NCBI GenBank assembly: GCA_028753945.1
Contig: JAPNXP010000007.1
Span: 2,170,001-2,234,000, forward strand
Source of the DNA: Hexactinellida sp. DTS-2022
Taxonomy: Eukaryota; Porifera; Hexactinellida
Direction: 5' to 3'
Length of the DNA: 64,000 bases
Each line of letters starts with the position of its first letter. Within the stretch, counting starts at the first letter, position 1. The notes below the pieces were generated by a model, which was not told the DNA's origin, made no database searches, and was given only the letters and a program-made list of their open reading frames with translations. The translations under genes and the position numbers were made by a program. Positions 36,119 to 48,625 of the stretch are shown piece by piece.

Positions 36119-36800
36119 AATGCACTTTAAGTAATCCATGGTACACAAATTTTCGCTTAGCAAGTCAGGCCTTGTATACCGAAGGTCACGTGGTAATATA
36201 TATTTAGCTGAACAATTTATTAATCATATTTTCATCAATATCGTTCCTAGATAAGAGGATAATGCGAATTTAGTGCTATGATGAAGTAATAAAGCAAAAA
36301 TATAGAATTGACCATATTTGGGTGTGACTACGCCTTTTTGCCAAAATTAGGGCGGGAATGAGTTTTTGAACCTTGAAATTGTCATCTTTTTCAGTCATCC
36401 AATGTTCTACCTATGCATTTTTGACTGTGGTTTGGCTTTGTCGCGTCCTATAATATAGTAGTCCGTGCTTTGGTACAGGATAATTTAGCTTTAACTTAAT
36501 AAAAATGTATATCTATAGCAATTGAATTTTGACGGTTATACTGGCATGCTCATTTTGTTTATGAATACTGGTTATTAAGTAGCGACAGATGAACATATTT
36601 CGTTGCTATAGAACCATAGTGAGTTTCAACAAAGATGCATTGTACTTCCGAGATTGCTACTTTCCTACTCTATACTAGAAAATGCTGGCAAAGGTGACAT
36701 ACCCAAGTAATTTGAATTGTTGCTAATGTCGAGTCTTATGTTAGGGGTGCGTTGACTTTGCTTTGTGCAGATATTAAAGTGAATTCACTCTTGAATTGCA
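36119..36800. other. No gene seen
   Basis: Intronic, AT-rich, nothing recognisable. Confidence 0.5.
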
Positions 36801-36802
36801 GA

Positions 36803-37395
36803 TGTACACTACCCAGCAAAAAGTATTTGAACATCAATAATTAGTATTCATACATTCAAGCTTTTAGCAGCATAATAAAATTTGTAGATGCTTCAACATG
36901 GAACTTTATATAAAACGATATGTTAGCAAAATAAATTAAATTACTTTTCAAATACTTTATTAAGAGGTATTAATTTAGTTAACTATATAATGGTTTATTA
37001 AATATTTTAATTTCTGATCATTATGAGGGATTGGAATACACGAATTCTGATTTCACATTTGAATTCCACTTGGCCGAATTACTCTAGGTGCATAGTTTGT
37101 AATGATTTTATCATACGACAATTTTCTACTGAGATACAGCCACATTCCAATTTGTGATACCTCTGCCACAAGTGGTACAATCGAAATCGGGTTTTTTGCC
37201 CCGCAAAATGCACGACAAAAGTAGGGAAAAAAACCCAATAAGCAAAAAAGTCCGATGGAAAACACATTAAGATTTCACATTTTTGCACGACAAAAGGAGG
37301 CAAAAAATCCCGTGGCAAAAAAACCCGATTTCGACTGTACGTGGCAAATAAATTATGCCACTTCATGGATATTTTCTAAAATGGTATTAACCAAA
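36803..37395. mobile_element. Tc1-like MITE, truncated, with nested MITE
   Basis: The left end 'ccagcaaaaagtatttgaac' and the inner 'gccacttcatgg' block match the family at 33448. The right end is missing. A second MITE sits inside it at 37178-37337. Confidence 0.65.
37178..37337. mobile_element. TA-flanked MITE, CAATCGAAATCGGG family
   Basis: Ends CAATCGAAATCGGGTTTTTT and aaaaaaacccgatttcgactg are inverted, with TA on both sides. It is only 160 bp. It split the 'acaagtgg...cgtggca' block of the host MITE. Confidence 0.85.
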
Positions 37396-38668
37396 TAAAT
37401 TTATAACTACTATAAGATATTTATAGTTTTTTCAGAGTAGTGTGCCGTAACCGTCATTTAGTAACCAGACGAAATCGTGTCTGCATTAAAATCCTGTTGT
37501 AGAAAATACTTTTGCCTGATTAGTGTATAGCACTTTTGTGTAACCTTGTACCAACCTCAATATGCAAGAATTCACCAAAAGTACGCCAGATTCTATGCTT
37601 GACAAGTTAAATCTAAATTATTTGAGGCTGACCACGAAGTTAAAGCCGCTGGGAAAGCAAGGTTTTTGTAAAGGTATTGTGTGACACAGGCTAGACTTCT
37701 TCCATCAATGTTTAGCAAATGAAAAAACAAGCGTGATCCTTTTGTTACAAGAAAAAGTGGCGTAATTATTGAAGCTTTGAATTCCTACTAATGTCCTTCA
37801 CATTATTACCTAAGTGTTTCAGCATCTGAGTTGTTGTTCAGGGCTATTTCCACTAGAAGAAATATTATTTTTGTTTTCCATCATACGATCACTTTTAAAG
37901 TATAGGAATTTAGATCCTGAAGATTAATTTGTTGTATTTTGTCCTTGTTCATTCATATGGACGGTTAATGCATTTCTCAAAGTTTTAGTAAAAAATATGA
38001 TTTATTTCCCTGTGTCCATTTTCATTGTCATGATCGAATACTTATTTTCTCCAAGATACCGTGGGTTTATATTCACTTTTACAATGAATTTTAGTTTAAG
38101 TGGTTTCCAAAGATTTGAGAACCATGAGATTCTATTTACAATACATTGGGATAAATGTCGTCTAAAAAATGAGTAATAGACAATATTATCGAAACATGCT
38201 ATGTAAATTTGATTAATATTGATTACCTGCTTCCTGTAATGACATGTGTTTGTTTGACTTATAAAACTTATTTTTGTATACTCGGAAAAATATTAATTTT
38301 TGTTTACAAATCAAACTCCCAATGAACTTTACTTTTCCTCTTGAGTCAACTTCCCAGTTTGCGACCTATTAAGAATGTCAAACAATGATTTTCGTAATAA
38401 AATTATATTCCAATTTTTGGCTACTAATTATTTTTGGAAAATAATTTATATATATAGACCTTTTTTTCTAGACCAGTTCACTTTACTTGACCAGTATTAC
38501 CCTTAGGCAGTGGTGCTGTAGGTCTACAAAATTAATAGACGGCCTAGAAAGTTTTTGTTTACTTTATTTGCAAGACCTATCTGACGAGTGATCATCCTGG
38601 TTGTTGATCTGGAGCCATTTTATCGAAACAAATATATATTCTGCATTTGTTGATTGAATATAACTGAT
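37396..38668. other. No gene seen
   Basis: Intronic, AT-rich; nothing recognised up to the P element. Confidence 0.5.
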
Positions 38669-40817
38669 CATAACCTACTTTACATAATGCCTAACAGTAA
38701 ACTACGAGTTTTGTACCATGGATGCGGTCGAAGATGGAGAATTTTAGGTAACCACAATATTCTGTAATAATTTAATTATTTACAATGAAACCATAAGTTT
38801 TAATATGAGTTGCATTATATGATATCCAACATGAAATTTTCTTTATTTGTTTCTTATACTAATTTTTATAATCAGTTTTCAACATACCCACTCCCAAACT
38901 AATTAGTTAAGATTCCTTTTGTTATAGTATATTAGTTACTAAATCAATCAGAATGCTGAATACATGCTCTGCTCCCGTTTGTAAGATTAACTATAATCCA
39001 GATGATCGTATTCCTATATTCAAAATGCATCAACAGCCGGGTGAACTAGAGACTCTTGGATTCGAGCTATGAATAGGGAAGATGTAGATAATCTGAAAAC
39101 CGTCTTGTATGCGTGAAACATTTAGAGAAGAGTATATTGAGTACACCCACAAAGTTCCTAACGGAGATGGGACTTACCACGAGTTTCCACACAAAAATCC
39201 CAATTTAAAATATTGGATAGTACCAGTTTACTTACAAGGTTGTCCATCATACTACTCTTCACAGTCTACTACAAACGCAGACGTCTCTCCTTCGATTAGA
39301 AAGAAGATGAACCACTCCAGCAGGCTGTAGCACTTAGCTTGACATCACAGACTGAAGAGAAGGAGAAGTATTTGATACACGTTTTTCATGATTTGAAAGT
39401 GAAGTTAACTTTTATTTCTTTACCTAATTGGTCATTAGGATTCCGAATTAGCAGTCTAATTTTTATGCGTCCTCACTTGCTGAATTCAAATATTTTGGTC
39501 GATGTTTACTTGATAGTTGAATCCGATTTGTCTAAAAAACATTTTATAACGCTGACGTTATCCCTCTCTCCACATGCTCTATAAGTGATACTCGACTGCT
39601 TGAGTCAATTTTAGGTAAAAATTATGAATTTTTCACCTGCCTAGCTAATCTAATACCTCTAATACCGAATGTACATACGCTACCCTTATTTCTATGGCAA
39701 TGGAACATGTACAACAAGCAATTGAAAAAGTTCCTACTTCTGATGAATCTTTCGATTGTTCAGAGCTTTCTGGACTTCAATTCATTCTTTGTCAGCTAGA
39801 AAATAGCCTCTTACCTAAACAGGCGCAGATATAATTTGATCACTCAAATTTTGGCAAATAAACCACATCTGATTTCGCCAACTTGCTACAAGTATCTCCA
39901 GAGTTTACCTTGTTTTTCTCTTCCACACTTAGAAAAGCTATATAACTCTTTTGGACTTGAAAATCTAATCTTCTCTTTTCTTAAACAAGCGACTAAATAT
40001 TTTTCTACAAAAGCATGTCATTATCCAAATGGATGAAATACACATCTAATCGGACATATCCTACAATGTAAGAAAACTAGTTGGTTCTAATCTAAATCTT
40101 GATGATCTAACCAAAACAGTATTTGCTATCATATTATAGTCTTCATAAAATTGGTCCAGTATTGTCCGTTTATTGCCATGGGCATCTATTTCTGCTGAAA
40201 AGATAATTTCTGGTATGCAATCTTGTATTGAAGATATTGAACTTTGTGGACTACTGGTTCAGGTAATTTCAACTGATAACTATCCTCTAAATGTGAACTC
40301 TTCGAATAGTTTTCCCCTTTTGGTAAGCTATAGACTCGCCTTCCCCCAAATAACTACCCATCTGTTAGAAAATTGTGGATTTTCTATCTCCTAACATCTT
40401 TCTAACAGACAGACCCACTAGAGCTCCATTTCGGTCCTTATCGTTTATTCTAATTACTTGTATAATGTGTATTATTGTATCTTGTTTAAGAAAATGTATA
40501 ATACATTAATGTATGTTTTCCCACTTGACTATTATATAGATGTTTACTTTTGTACTATTATATAGATGTATACTAAATTTATTAATTACTGTCCAGTCCA
40601 TTCATTAGTGATATTAGCTAATTCATACAAGGAAGGGGTATACGACAGTATTTTATTTACAATCGACTCAAAATACTTAGATTAAATATTATCCACTTAG
40701 TTTATCAATAATTCAGCTTGCAATCGACTTAATTTAGAATTTACAAATCCATCTTCGACCGCATCAATTGTCCAAAATTATCAAGTTACTGTGGGGCATT
40801 ATGTATAGTAGGCTATG
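38669..40817 (+). mobile_element. P-type element with both ends
   Basis: Outer inverted ends CATAACCTACTTTACATAAT (left) and its right counterpart ending 'atgtatagtaggctatg' agree at most positions. A perfect 18-bp inner inverted repeat GATGCGGTCGAAGATGGA lies near both ends (38721, 40748). AACTGAT flanks the element (38662-38668, 40818-40824), a 7-bp duplication close to the 8 bp P elements make. The 2.15 kb element encodes a decayed THAP-type transposase. Confidence 0.8.
38954..40470 (+). pseudogene. P-type transposase with THAP domain, decayed
   Basis: Starts MLNTCSAPVCKINYNPDDRI, a THAP C2CH finger with both first cysteines. Beyond a frame change, it continues with WIRAMNREDVDNLKTV-like and EEYIEYTHKVPNGDGTYHEF sequence, then GCPSYYSS near 39240. 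A later block SAEKIISGMQSCIEDIELCG followed by STDNYPLNVNSSNSFPLL (40190-40320) matches the P-type RNase H-like core, in which DN.PLN is conserved. A final block near 40405 corresponds to LTDGPFRTSIRTLSY of the relic at 2890. The gene has several frame changes and stops, so it is inactive. THAP fingers of P transposases bind element ends. Confidence 0.7.
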
Positions 40818-40824
40818 AACTGAT

Positions 40825-41493
40825 ATACTATTTGCCAGCTAGAAATGTGGAATATGCACATCTAATCTATAACTACAAATCCATATCTTGTAATCTTAAT
40901 TAGTACCTTGTTTAATTTATCAAGTGATTACTAAATTCTGTTTGCTTTATCGCAATTTACTATAGAAATTTCAAAAAAATAACAACATTAAAAAAACTCC
41001 CATTTCAAAATTAAACTATACGTAGTAAAATATATTTCTGAAAACTACTTCTTTTAGACTAGAAGACAGTCTAATATGCTTAGCTTTACTTATAAGTACT
41101 TCTGAACAATTCAAACTACTATTGACGTTGATTTTAAGAATTGTCTTTGATTTTTTAATTTTTCGAGTTTTCTTGAACTTAGCGGTGATTTCCTAATATT
41201 TTCACTCACCAATCTATATATACTTCCTATCCACTTATTTCAACCCTTTAAATTGTTCCCTAATTATATTGAATCCTTTGGCGCTTCAATTTTCAACTTA
41301 ATTGCTACCTCAATCTCTTTAAACAAACTTTCTCTCTTGCTCAAACTCTTCTATTATTCTGAGAACGGACCTTTTTCAATTCTGTATGTTATTCCGTTAT
41401 ATAGTATAAATATTTTCAAATAATTTAATTTCCCTTGCTCCTTTAAATGAACACTGATGTTGTTTGGATGTTAGACATTTCCTCTAGCTAATA
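40825..41493. other. No gene seen
   Basis: AT-rich intron sequence between the P element and the Helitron array. Confidence 0.5.
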
Positions 41494-42070
41494 TCTATAT
41501 ATAAAAAGAGGAATTGTTGTTTGTGTGTTTGTTTGTTTGTGTGTGTGTGTGTTTGTCCAGAATTGATTGGAAAGACTACGAGTCCCAGAAAGCTGAAAAT
41601 TTTTATACAGGGGTAATTTTGTACTGCGACAACGATCTATTGGTTTTTGAAGAGAAATATTCACATTTGAAGGTGACAAAATATGTTAGCCAATTAAATT
41701 CGAGGGTTTGTTAGTATGAATTAGCAGATTTCATCAATTAGTATAAATAGATTGTGCATATATATAGAAATATTTTTTGAGGCTCCAATTTGATTGATTT
41801 AAAATTAATTCATTTAACCAATCAATCATTTGTCTATTCTATTGCCTGTTTTTCTTTTAGTATTATTTTGAATAGAGCTTTCTTATTGTGCAACTGAAAT
41901 TTATTAAGCTATTAAAACTCATTATTAATGTGATTGCTTTTTGGGGAGGGAAAGGCCGCGAAGCGGCCGTTAATTGGATTGCGTAGTGCCTAACACGAAC
42001 GAACAAAAGTCGCGAAGCGACTTTTGTGAGAGAGTGATCCGTCGCGAAGCGACCGAGACCGAAGGGCTCG
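41494..42070 (+). mobile_element. Helitron tandem array, unit 1
   Basis: Begins TCTATATATAAAAAGAGGAA, then a GT-rich tract and 'gtccagaattgattggaaag'. Ends with the hairpin 'gtcgcgaagcgac' and 'cgaagggctcg'. TC at the 5' end and a short hairpin just before the 3' end fit a Helitron, though the last four bases are CTCG rather than CTRR. No coding capacity; the open frames inside are chance. Confidence 0.65.
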
Positions 42071-42635
42071 TATATGAAAAGAGGAATTGTTGTTTGTTTG
42101 TGTGTTTGTGTTTTTGTGTGTTTGTCCAGAATTGATTGGAAAGACTACGAGTCCCAGAAAGCTGAAAATTTTTATACAGGGGTAATTTTGTACTGCGACA
42201 ACGATCTATTGGTTTTTGAAGAGAAATATTCACATTTGAAGGTGACAAAAATTGTTAGCCAATTAAATTCGAGTCTTTATTAGTATGGATTAGCAGATTT
42301 AATCAATCTGTATAAATAGATTGTGCATAATAGAAATATTTTCTGAGGCTCCAATTTGATTGATTGAAAATTAATTCATTTAACCAATCAATCATTTGTC
42401 TATTCTATTGCCTGTTTTTCTTTCAGTATTATTTTGATTCGAGCTTTCTTATCGTGCAACTGAATTTATTGAGCTATTAAAACTCATTATTAATGTAATT
42501 GCTTTTGGGGGGGGAAAAGGCCGCAAAGCGGCCGTTAATTGTATTGCGTAGTGCCTAACACGAACGAACAAAAGTCGCGAAGCGACTTTTGTGAGAGAGT
42601 GATCAGTCGCAAAGCGACCGAGACCGAAGGGCTCG
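42071..42635 (+). mobile_element. Helitron tandem array, unit 2
   Basis: Follows unit 1 directly: its 5' part 'tatatgaaaagaggaattg' starts at the base after the unit 1 terminus. About 95 per cent identical to unit 1 throughout, including the two 3' hairpins, one of which reads 'gtcgcaaagcgac'. Confidence 0.65.
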
Positions 42636-44046
42636 TATATTAAAAGCGGAATTGTTGTGTGTTTGTTTGTTTGTTTGTTTGTTTGGATGTTTGTCCGTAA
42701 TTGATTGGAAAGACTACGAGTCCCAGAAAGATGAAAATTGGCATGCATGGGTAATTTAACACGCTGACAACGATCTATTGGTTTTCTAAGCGAAATAACG
42801 GGATTATGACGTCATAAACGAACATATTTGGGGATAACTCATTCAGTTTTTATTCGATTCGCCCACAATTTTAGATGACAACACAACATACAATGAGACA
42901 CACGTATACCGATTTATGGGGATGTGACCTCACGTAGGAACTAATTTGGATTCAGCTCTTACACTTTTGGTTCAATCGACAAATAATTTTGTCACATTAT
43001 AAAACAGAATGTATTGCATGTCCCTAGAAATTTTTATAATTTTCGCATTTAATCTGAGCCAGGCAATAACAAAAATGTAACCTCCAATTGCTGCATCATT
43101 GCACATATTGAGGTTTGATGATTTAATCTTCACCTACAATATTTCCGAAATTGCATACTTGATTAATCCAGTTTGGCTTCCATCAGTTTATCTATTCGTG
43201 ATGTATTTAGCTTACGTCAATCACATAAGTTATATTACTAGCAATCTGATTTGTTTGGTCAACAAGAATGCGCTTAGAGTCTAAAATGCATTGTTTATTT
43301 ATTACACCTATATTGGCTTCTATAATAAGACTATCAATAGAACATAGGATTTCTACTAGAAATGAATTAAGTTAAGTAATCTAAGATTTTGGTTCTGCTT
43401 AACGATGAGATTTATTATGTTAATTATTCCTATCAATTAAATTAAATAATCACTAACCCAGCTCCTGCAAAATAAATAGTTTATGGAGGGATGTATAAAT
43501 GTTTATTACTATTAAATCAAATATTTTGCAACCCTGAATGTACCTCTGCATAATAATGGTTTAATGGTGAGAATAAGACCGCGAAGCGGTCTTATTCTCA
43601 TCTTTAAACCATTATTATGCAGAGATTAAATCCAGAGTTGGTAAATTACTTTGCAATTTACTGAAATTAATTAATTGCGTATAATTTACCAACACAGGTC
43701 TCAATTTATTTGAGCTAACAAGCTAACGTTTTAATATAGCTGAACGAGCTACCCTTAAGAATTATTGAGCTATTAATTAACTAATAATTATTAACTAATG
43801 AGCAATGAGAATAACTTACAAACATAATTTCCCAAAACAAATTACAGTAATTAATCAAAACCAAAAATGAATTTTAGGCACGGACACAGGTGAACTCATT
43901 ATTAATATTATTGCTTTTGGGGAGGGAAAGGCCGCGAAGCGGCCGTTAATTGCATTGCGTAGTGCCTAACACGAACGAACAAAAGTCGCGAAGCGACTTT
44001 TGTGAGAGAGTGATCCGTCGCGAAGCGACCGAGACCGAAGGGCTCG
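42636..44046 (+). mobile_element. Helitron tandem array, unit 3 with different interior
   Basis: The 5' 150 bp and the 3' 150 bp (43895-44046) match units 1 and 2, but the 1.1 kb between them is unrelated. That insert includes a perfect-stem hairpin (43544-43624). A Helitron with family ends around foreign sequence can reflect capture or filler acquisition. No gene is recognised inside. Confidence 0.6.
43544..43624. repeat. 81-bp near-perfect hairpin
   Basis: 'ctctgcataataatggttta' is mirrored at the far end. The centre is 'gaccgcgaagcggtc', the same kind of GCGAAGCG loop found in the Helitron 3' hairpins. It may be a solo Helitron-related terminus or a small MITE. Confidence 0.8.
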
Positions 44047-45580
44047 TTTTATTAAATTGTTGATGGTCACAGTCACATGACTCCTCAATTAATGGGCATG
44101 CTATTAGTAGGATGGCAATCATTTGTATAAGTGTCTCAATCCCTATTCCATTGATTTCAAAATGTATTTAGGATGTGGTTAGCATTAGAGCTACGCTCTT
44201 AAGTCCCTTGTTTAGTAGCTATAATTTCCTACGTCATCTAAAAGTTGTCTTATTTAAGTGCCCAGGGGCGCCGATCTATTGATCAATTATACTCGTGGGC
44301 CGGGGCCAATAATTAGAATCCCTTAGTAACTCCTTTTGGGGGCCCTAGAACTTTGAGAACAACAATAATACATTTCAGAAATTTGAACTCAATTAATGTA
44401 ACTTGAAAACACTAGATTGTCAAACTGTTATAAACTTTGCATTATTTCACAAACAAACTACCATAATTTACTCGAATAGTAGCCTAGGAGATTATTGTTT
44501 TACTCCATTTTGGGACCAAAGTTCTTGACATATTTCGAGAATATCACATCTTATTACAATTTATTCATAATACGTAGCGGTTGATAATCGTATTAAGACT
44601 TGCATTTCATTAAGATGTTTTCTCCGGGCAACGGAAATATATTTTAAATTTCTTTTCTTGCTACTATTCGAGTATACGGTAACTAACTAATCTAAATACA
44701 GTGCAAATTTTAAGAATTTTTTAGATTCCTTCAAATGTTAAAATGTATAACTGTAGCTTCCTTGACGAACCATTTACCACCTTATGGGATTTGGATTGTC
44801 GTGTCAGTGGCCTGGAATGAGCCTCATTAGCAACTAGAGATGATTACTTAGAAAGTGGTCTAACCTCTTGAGCAAACATAAACCACTAATCGCCGATAAG
44901 CTTGCTTCAATTCATAAAACTGGCGGATGTCTCCCTGGAGTCGAGTTAACGGCATTCAAATAAATTAGTTACCAAGTGTTTATCTAGCAGTGCTAAAACA
45001 TGAAGAATGTGTACAAAAACTAATATGAGATAGTTATTGGTTAATATTAATATCGTACACTACTTCATCCCTAGTGCCAAATTTCGTTTTTAATGGTAGG
45101 CCTTATTAAAGAAGGTTTTTCGTTTTAAATAGTAGGCCTTATTAAAGTATACTTCGTAGTTTATATTTTTTTTAGAAATCAACACACTTCGCATACTTTT
45201 CTGTAAATATTATATTTTTAACTTAAAAATCATTAAGCAATGTGGTAGGCATGTTGGAATATTTCCTGTGAAAAATTGTTAAAACGCTTTTCTCGTGTAG
45301 CATAAATGTTTACCTGTGTTTGGACGGCGAGTTTAAACTTTCTAATAATATATTATACATTTTAATCACCACGAAATTCCGACCAAAATCCACAATTCAC
45401 TATATATATACACAATATCAGACTTAGTTGGAAACATAGTGTCAGAACATAGTAATATATAAGTATAAAAGTATTTAACTGCTAACTCAAATTCAACGCT
45501 TGTGGTTGTTCTAAATTTACTTGAACTGTAGATACTCGGATATGGGATTTGTTCATTAGTGAAATTTTAACACCTTTTAG
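44047..45580. other. Intron sequence upstream of the SH3 exon
   Basis: Nothing coding is seen. A short GC-rich patch at 44260-44345 ('caggggcgccgatc', 'ggccggggcc') may be a hAT MITE scrap. 'gtaggccttattaaag' is repeated at 45095 and 45129. Confidence 0.4.
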
Positions 45581-45788
45581 ATATTTGTGGTTGTTGATGA
45601 TACTAGTTCAAGCAAAAGTGAATTTAATTCCTTTACGCAATTATCATTAAATATTGGTGATATTTGCCAGTTACTTTTCAAGTCAGTTAGTGAATTTTCC
45701 TTCGTTCGTTCGAAAAGAGGCATCGATGTGATTGATGGTTGGGTGCCTTCTAAATCTATCCAGATTACGGATATTCCTCATTCTTCAG
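45581..45788 (+). CDS. Host gene exon B, SH3 domain
   Basis: An exon with acceptor 'acaccttttag' and donor GTATAA. It enters in phase 0 and leaves in phase 1. It encodes a near-complete SH3 domain: FVVVDDTSSSKSEF (first strand and RT loop), LSLNIGDICQLLF (the 'l.~.GD.~.~l' strand), EFSFVRSKRGIDVID and DGWVPSKSIQI (the GW.P peptide-binding motif, then the last strand). The usual binding-site tryptophan at the start of the third strand is replaced by Phe/Ser. SH3 domains bind proline-rich peptides. The split codon joins the kinase exon at 55738 as Ser-Asp, so the domain sits about 35 residues before the kinase. Confidence 0.75.
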
Positions 45789-45884
45789 GTATAATTAATA
45801 TTCTTATGGTTTATTAAGTTTCTTTACTACTACAAGGATTGACCCATAATTATAGGACTATTTATCACAAATCGAGTAAACTAA

Positions 45885-46860
45885 CACATATTGATCTAAA
45901 TCACTATCGTTTGCAATGCGTTCTTCTTTGAGTTTGATGCAGCGTTCCCACCTTTCTGGAAGTTTGTCAATATCTGTTGCCAAAAGTTCCTTTGTTAGAC
46001 TTTCCAACAGTTCTAGCACCAATCTCAGCTTAGAAGATTTTTAAATGTTTCTCATGAAGCGGTCTTTCATCACTCCAAACAGTCAGTACTTACTTGGACC
46101 CAGTGCTGGACTATATGCAGTGTGCAGGAGACATGCGAAACCGAAACGTCTAATCACATTGGTATTCGAAACAGAAACGTCTAATAGCATTGGTACTCAC
46201 GTGTGGCCTAGCATTATCATGTTAGAAGATAACATTTTTGCTTAGTTCACACGTCGCTCAGGCTTGTTGGTTTCCGAAGTTCTTCCAATTCGGTTAGGTA
46301 TGTAATAATCGATATTGACTCTTATCTTCTTGGGTGCTATTCTTCACATTGGTCTCTTACCGGCAGTCCTTTCGCACTTACACGTGGTCTGGGTATTCTC
46401 ATTGCGCATATTATACTGACTACTTTGAATCTTTGACTCCGGTGTTTCGACTATAAAAAGTCCACTCTACACTCCATGATTTCGTTAATTGACAATAATC
46501 ATCTGCCCGTTGGAGCTTATTCTCATCTGTCAAAAGTTTTGGCACCCACCTAGATGCAACGCATCTTATTTTCAGCTCCTCGACTAGAATTCGGTATATG
46601 TTTTTCCCAGGGTCTCTTCAAACTATAACAGTGAGACCCCTATCTCTATTTCCTTGGTGTACCGTTGAATATAGCTTCCCTTTTTTTCGTACTACAGCTA
46701 TCTTAAATTGTTCAATGCACAAATAGACAGTTTTAAAGCACAATTGTCCCCCATAAACTTCTCTCATTTCAACAAGAATCTCTTTACTCGACTTCCCTTG
46801 CTTCCTAAGTATCCATATAAGTATCACTTCTTTTCTAATTTCCCATTTTCCCATTCTAGT
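45885..46860 (-). pseudogene. mariner transposase relic
   Basis: The minus strand from 46854 encodes RKEVILIWILRKQGKSSKEI then EVYGG, the N-terminal HTH of mariner transposases. Further on, AYSPALGPSKY-like (about 46120) matches the 'pySPDLaPsDy' motif holding the third catalytic acid, and LPERWERCIKL-like (about 45960) matches the mariner C-terminus. Frames change between these blocks. At the catalytic motif the residue after SP is Ala, not Asp. Dead copy, within the intron between the SH3 and kinase exons. Confidence 0.7.
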
Positions 46861-47048
46861 AAAACACTGAAATTTGTGTAAGCAATTTATTTTTAGAAGA
46901 CACTTCTATCTAATAGTTTTAAAATATGGCCATAGTAACAAATACATTTTATCTATTCAATATCTCCTAGGACTTTTGCACTCCGGTAATTTAGACTTCG
47001 ATAATCAACTGTCATTTTCATAATAGGACTACCCTTGTAACTAACTAA

Positions 47049-47700
47049 CCTCCCAAAGATATTTCAATAGCAATAATTTGAATTAATACATTCAAAATTA
47101 TTTCAGCATAATAACATTAGTAGATGATTCAACATGGCTATTTACATAAAATGTTATGTAAAGTAGGGCTGAAACGAATATTCGAAATGTAACGAACGAA
47201 ACTTTTTCTAAACGAACGAATATTCGAATATTCGTTCGTTTGGATGACTAAGCATTAAAAATCAATTTCTAGAGACAAAATACATTGGGAATAGGTTTTC
47301 GTTAATGTTACAATAGTATAATACTTGTTACAAAGTGTATTATACCAAGTTAACTAATAATCAGCTAGTTTAAGTAGGAATTTATATTTACTATATCTTA
47401 AGCTTTACAAAGTCTTGTTGTTGTCCGAAATTAGTCCACGAATATCCGTTTCAATCTAATATTCGTCCAAACGAATATTCGTTTCATAACGAATATTCAT
47501 TTGCAAACAAACGAATATTCGAAGAATCATTTCGAAAGAATATTCGAATATTTGGTATATTCCTTTCAGCCCTAATGTAAAGTATAGTTAAATTTGCAAA
47601 AGTTATGAATTACATTTTTATGGAGGTGTTATCTCATACCTGTTATATAATTACAATAGCATTCCATACACTAATATGCCATGCTATTAAATAATAAATA
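47049..47700. mobile_element. Tc1-like MITE piece, split by a hAT MITE
   Basis: 'actaacctcccaaagatatt' through 'gcataataacattagtagat' matches the CTAACCGGCCAAAAG family's left end. It resumes after 47582 with 'tttttatggaggtgttatctc'. The right end is not seen. Confidence 0.5.
47164..47574. mobile_element. hAT-type MITE, TAGGGCTGAAACGAA family
   Basis: Ends TAGGGCTGAAACGAATATTC and 'tcctttcagcccta' are inverted. The perfect 8-bp duplication ATGTAAAG flanks it (47156-47163, 47575-47582). Repeats of 'cgaatattcg' fill the interior. Sister of 18178-18545. Confidence 0.9.
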
Positions 47701-47704
47701 TAAT

Positions 47705-47866
47705 TCAATTTCGTACTTAAGTATGTATTTAGTTAAGTATGTACTTAATTACAACAATATTTCTTACTAAATACAACTTAGGTATGTACTTAAAGTATGT
47801 ACTAAAAAAAAATTAAATTACGAACTTAGCACTTAAGTACTAAGTAATCTTAGTGAATACGGGCCC
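47705..47866. mobile_element. Harbinger-type terminus, solo
   Basis: Reads 'cttagtgaatacgggccc' at the right, as in the Harbinger element at 25574. It is preceded by stacked 'cttaagta' palindromes. The matching left end is not found, so this is a truncated copy or solo end. Confidence 0.6.
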
Positions 47867-47869
47867 ATA

Positions 47870-48430
47870 TTAAAGAGATTTAGAGGTAAAATGAGTGGTT
47901 GAAATGCTGGTTCTAGAAATGGACACGTAAAAGTTTTTACGTTACTGATATTTTGTTGTACACATAATTTGCATTCAGCAAATTTTGGAAAAATAAATGT
48001 ATTGTCTAAATTTTTAGGATTTAACCAATTATTCCTGATGGACTTAGTGATGTGAACAGAATTATAAAACCAAATTAAACTTCTTTGTGGATTGTATGGG
48101 TGCTGTACCTTTGGTTCCAGTCTCGAATTAATTGAAAAAATTTGTATAAACGAACATTGAGTGGACAATTATCATACACACAACTTCAACAAACAGATCA
48201 CAAGCTTCGATATCACATATAGTTGATTTAACAATTGGATATAATGATTCTGCATATGAAGAACCCAAAGGTATTAATCGCACAATGGTGAAAAACCTGG
48301 TCGATAAACTAGAAACCATCATATGAAAAACTGTAGTATGTGGATCATCCGGATTATGAATCGACCCAATTACCCTTCCTCCCTTATAGGATGCATCACT
48401 ACGAATGTGAACTTCATCCATTTGAAGAAT
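47870..48430 (-). pseudogene. P-type transposase relic, catalytic core region
   Basis: The minus strand from 48421 reads MDEVHIRSDASYKGGRVIGS, then PIVKSTICDIEACDLFVEVV. Further on, in other frames, come CVYDNCPLNVRLYKFF-like and NPQRSLIWFYNSVHITKSIR then NNWLNPKNLDNTFIFPKF. 'DEv.i....Y.gG...G' and 'DN.PLN...f' are conserved in P/THAP9-type transposases, and the block parallels 40190-40320. Neither the THAP finger nor the element ends are visible. Broken by frame changes. Confidence 0.7.
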
Positions 48431-48625
48431 GATATGGCGCTCTAAATCATTAAACGTAGTAGCAACTTCTTCAAGAATTTAGTATATTCACTCTCTTGGT
48501 TGATACTATTTTTGATCTTCAACAAATTTATTTCGTGTGGAAGTATTATACAGTTAGAGCAGTGATTTCCAAACTGGAGGTCGCGAGCCCCAAGGGGGTC
48601 AATGAACAACTAAGAGGGGGGTCGC

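Noticed and set aside
41514-42283. Short open frames inside the Helitron units
   Set aside because: Created by the GT-rich tract; repeated in each unit with no domain and no start context.
41494-42635. Ordinary satellite DNA
   Set aside because: Unit boundaries coincide with Helitron-like TC and hairpin ends, and a third unit keeps the ends with a different interior.
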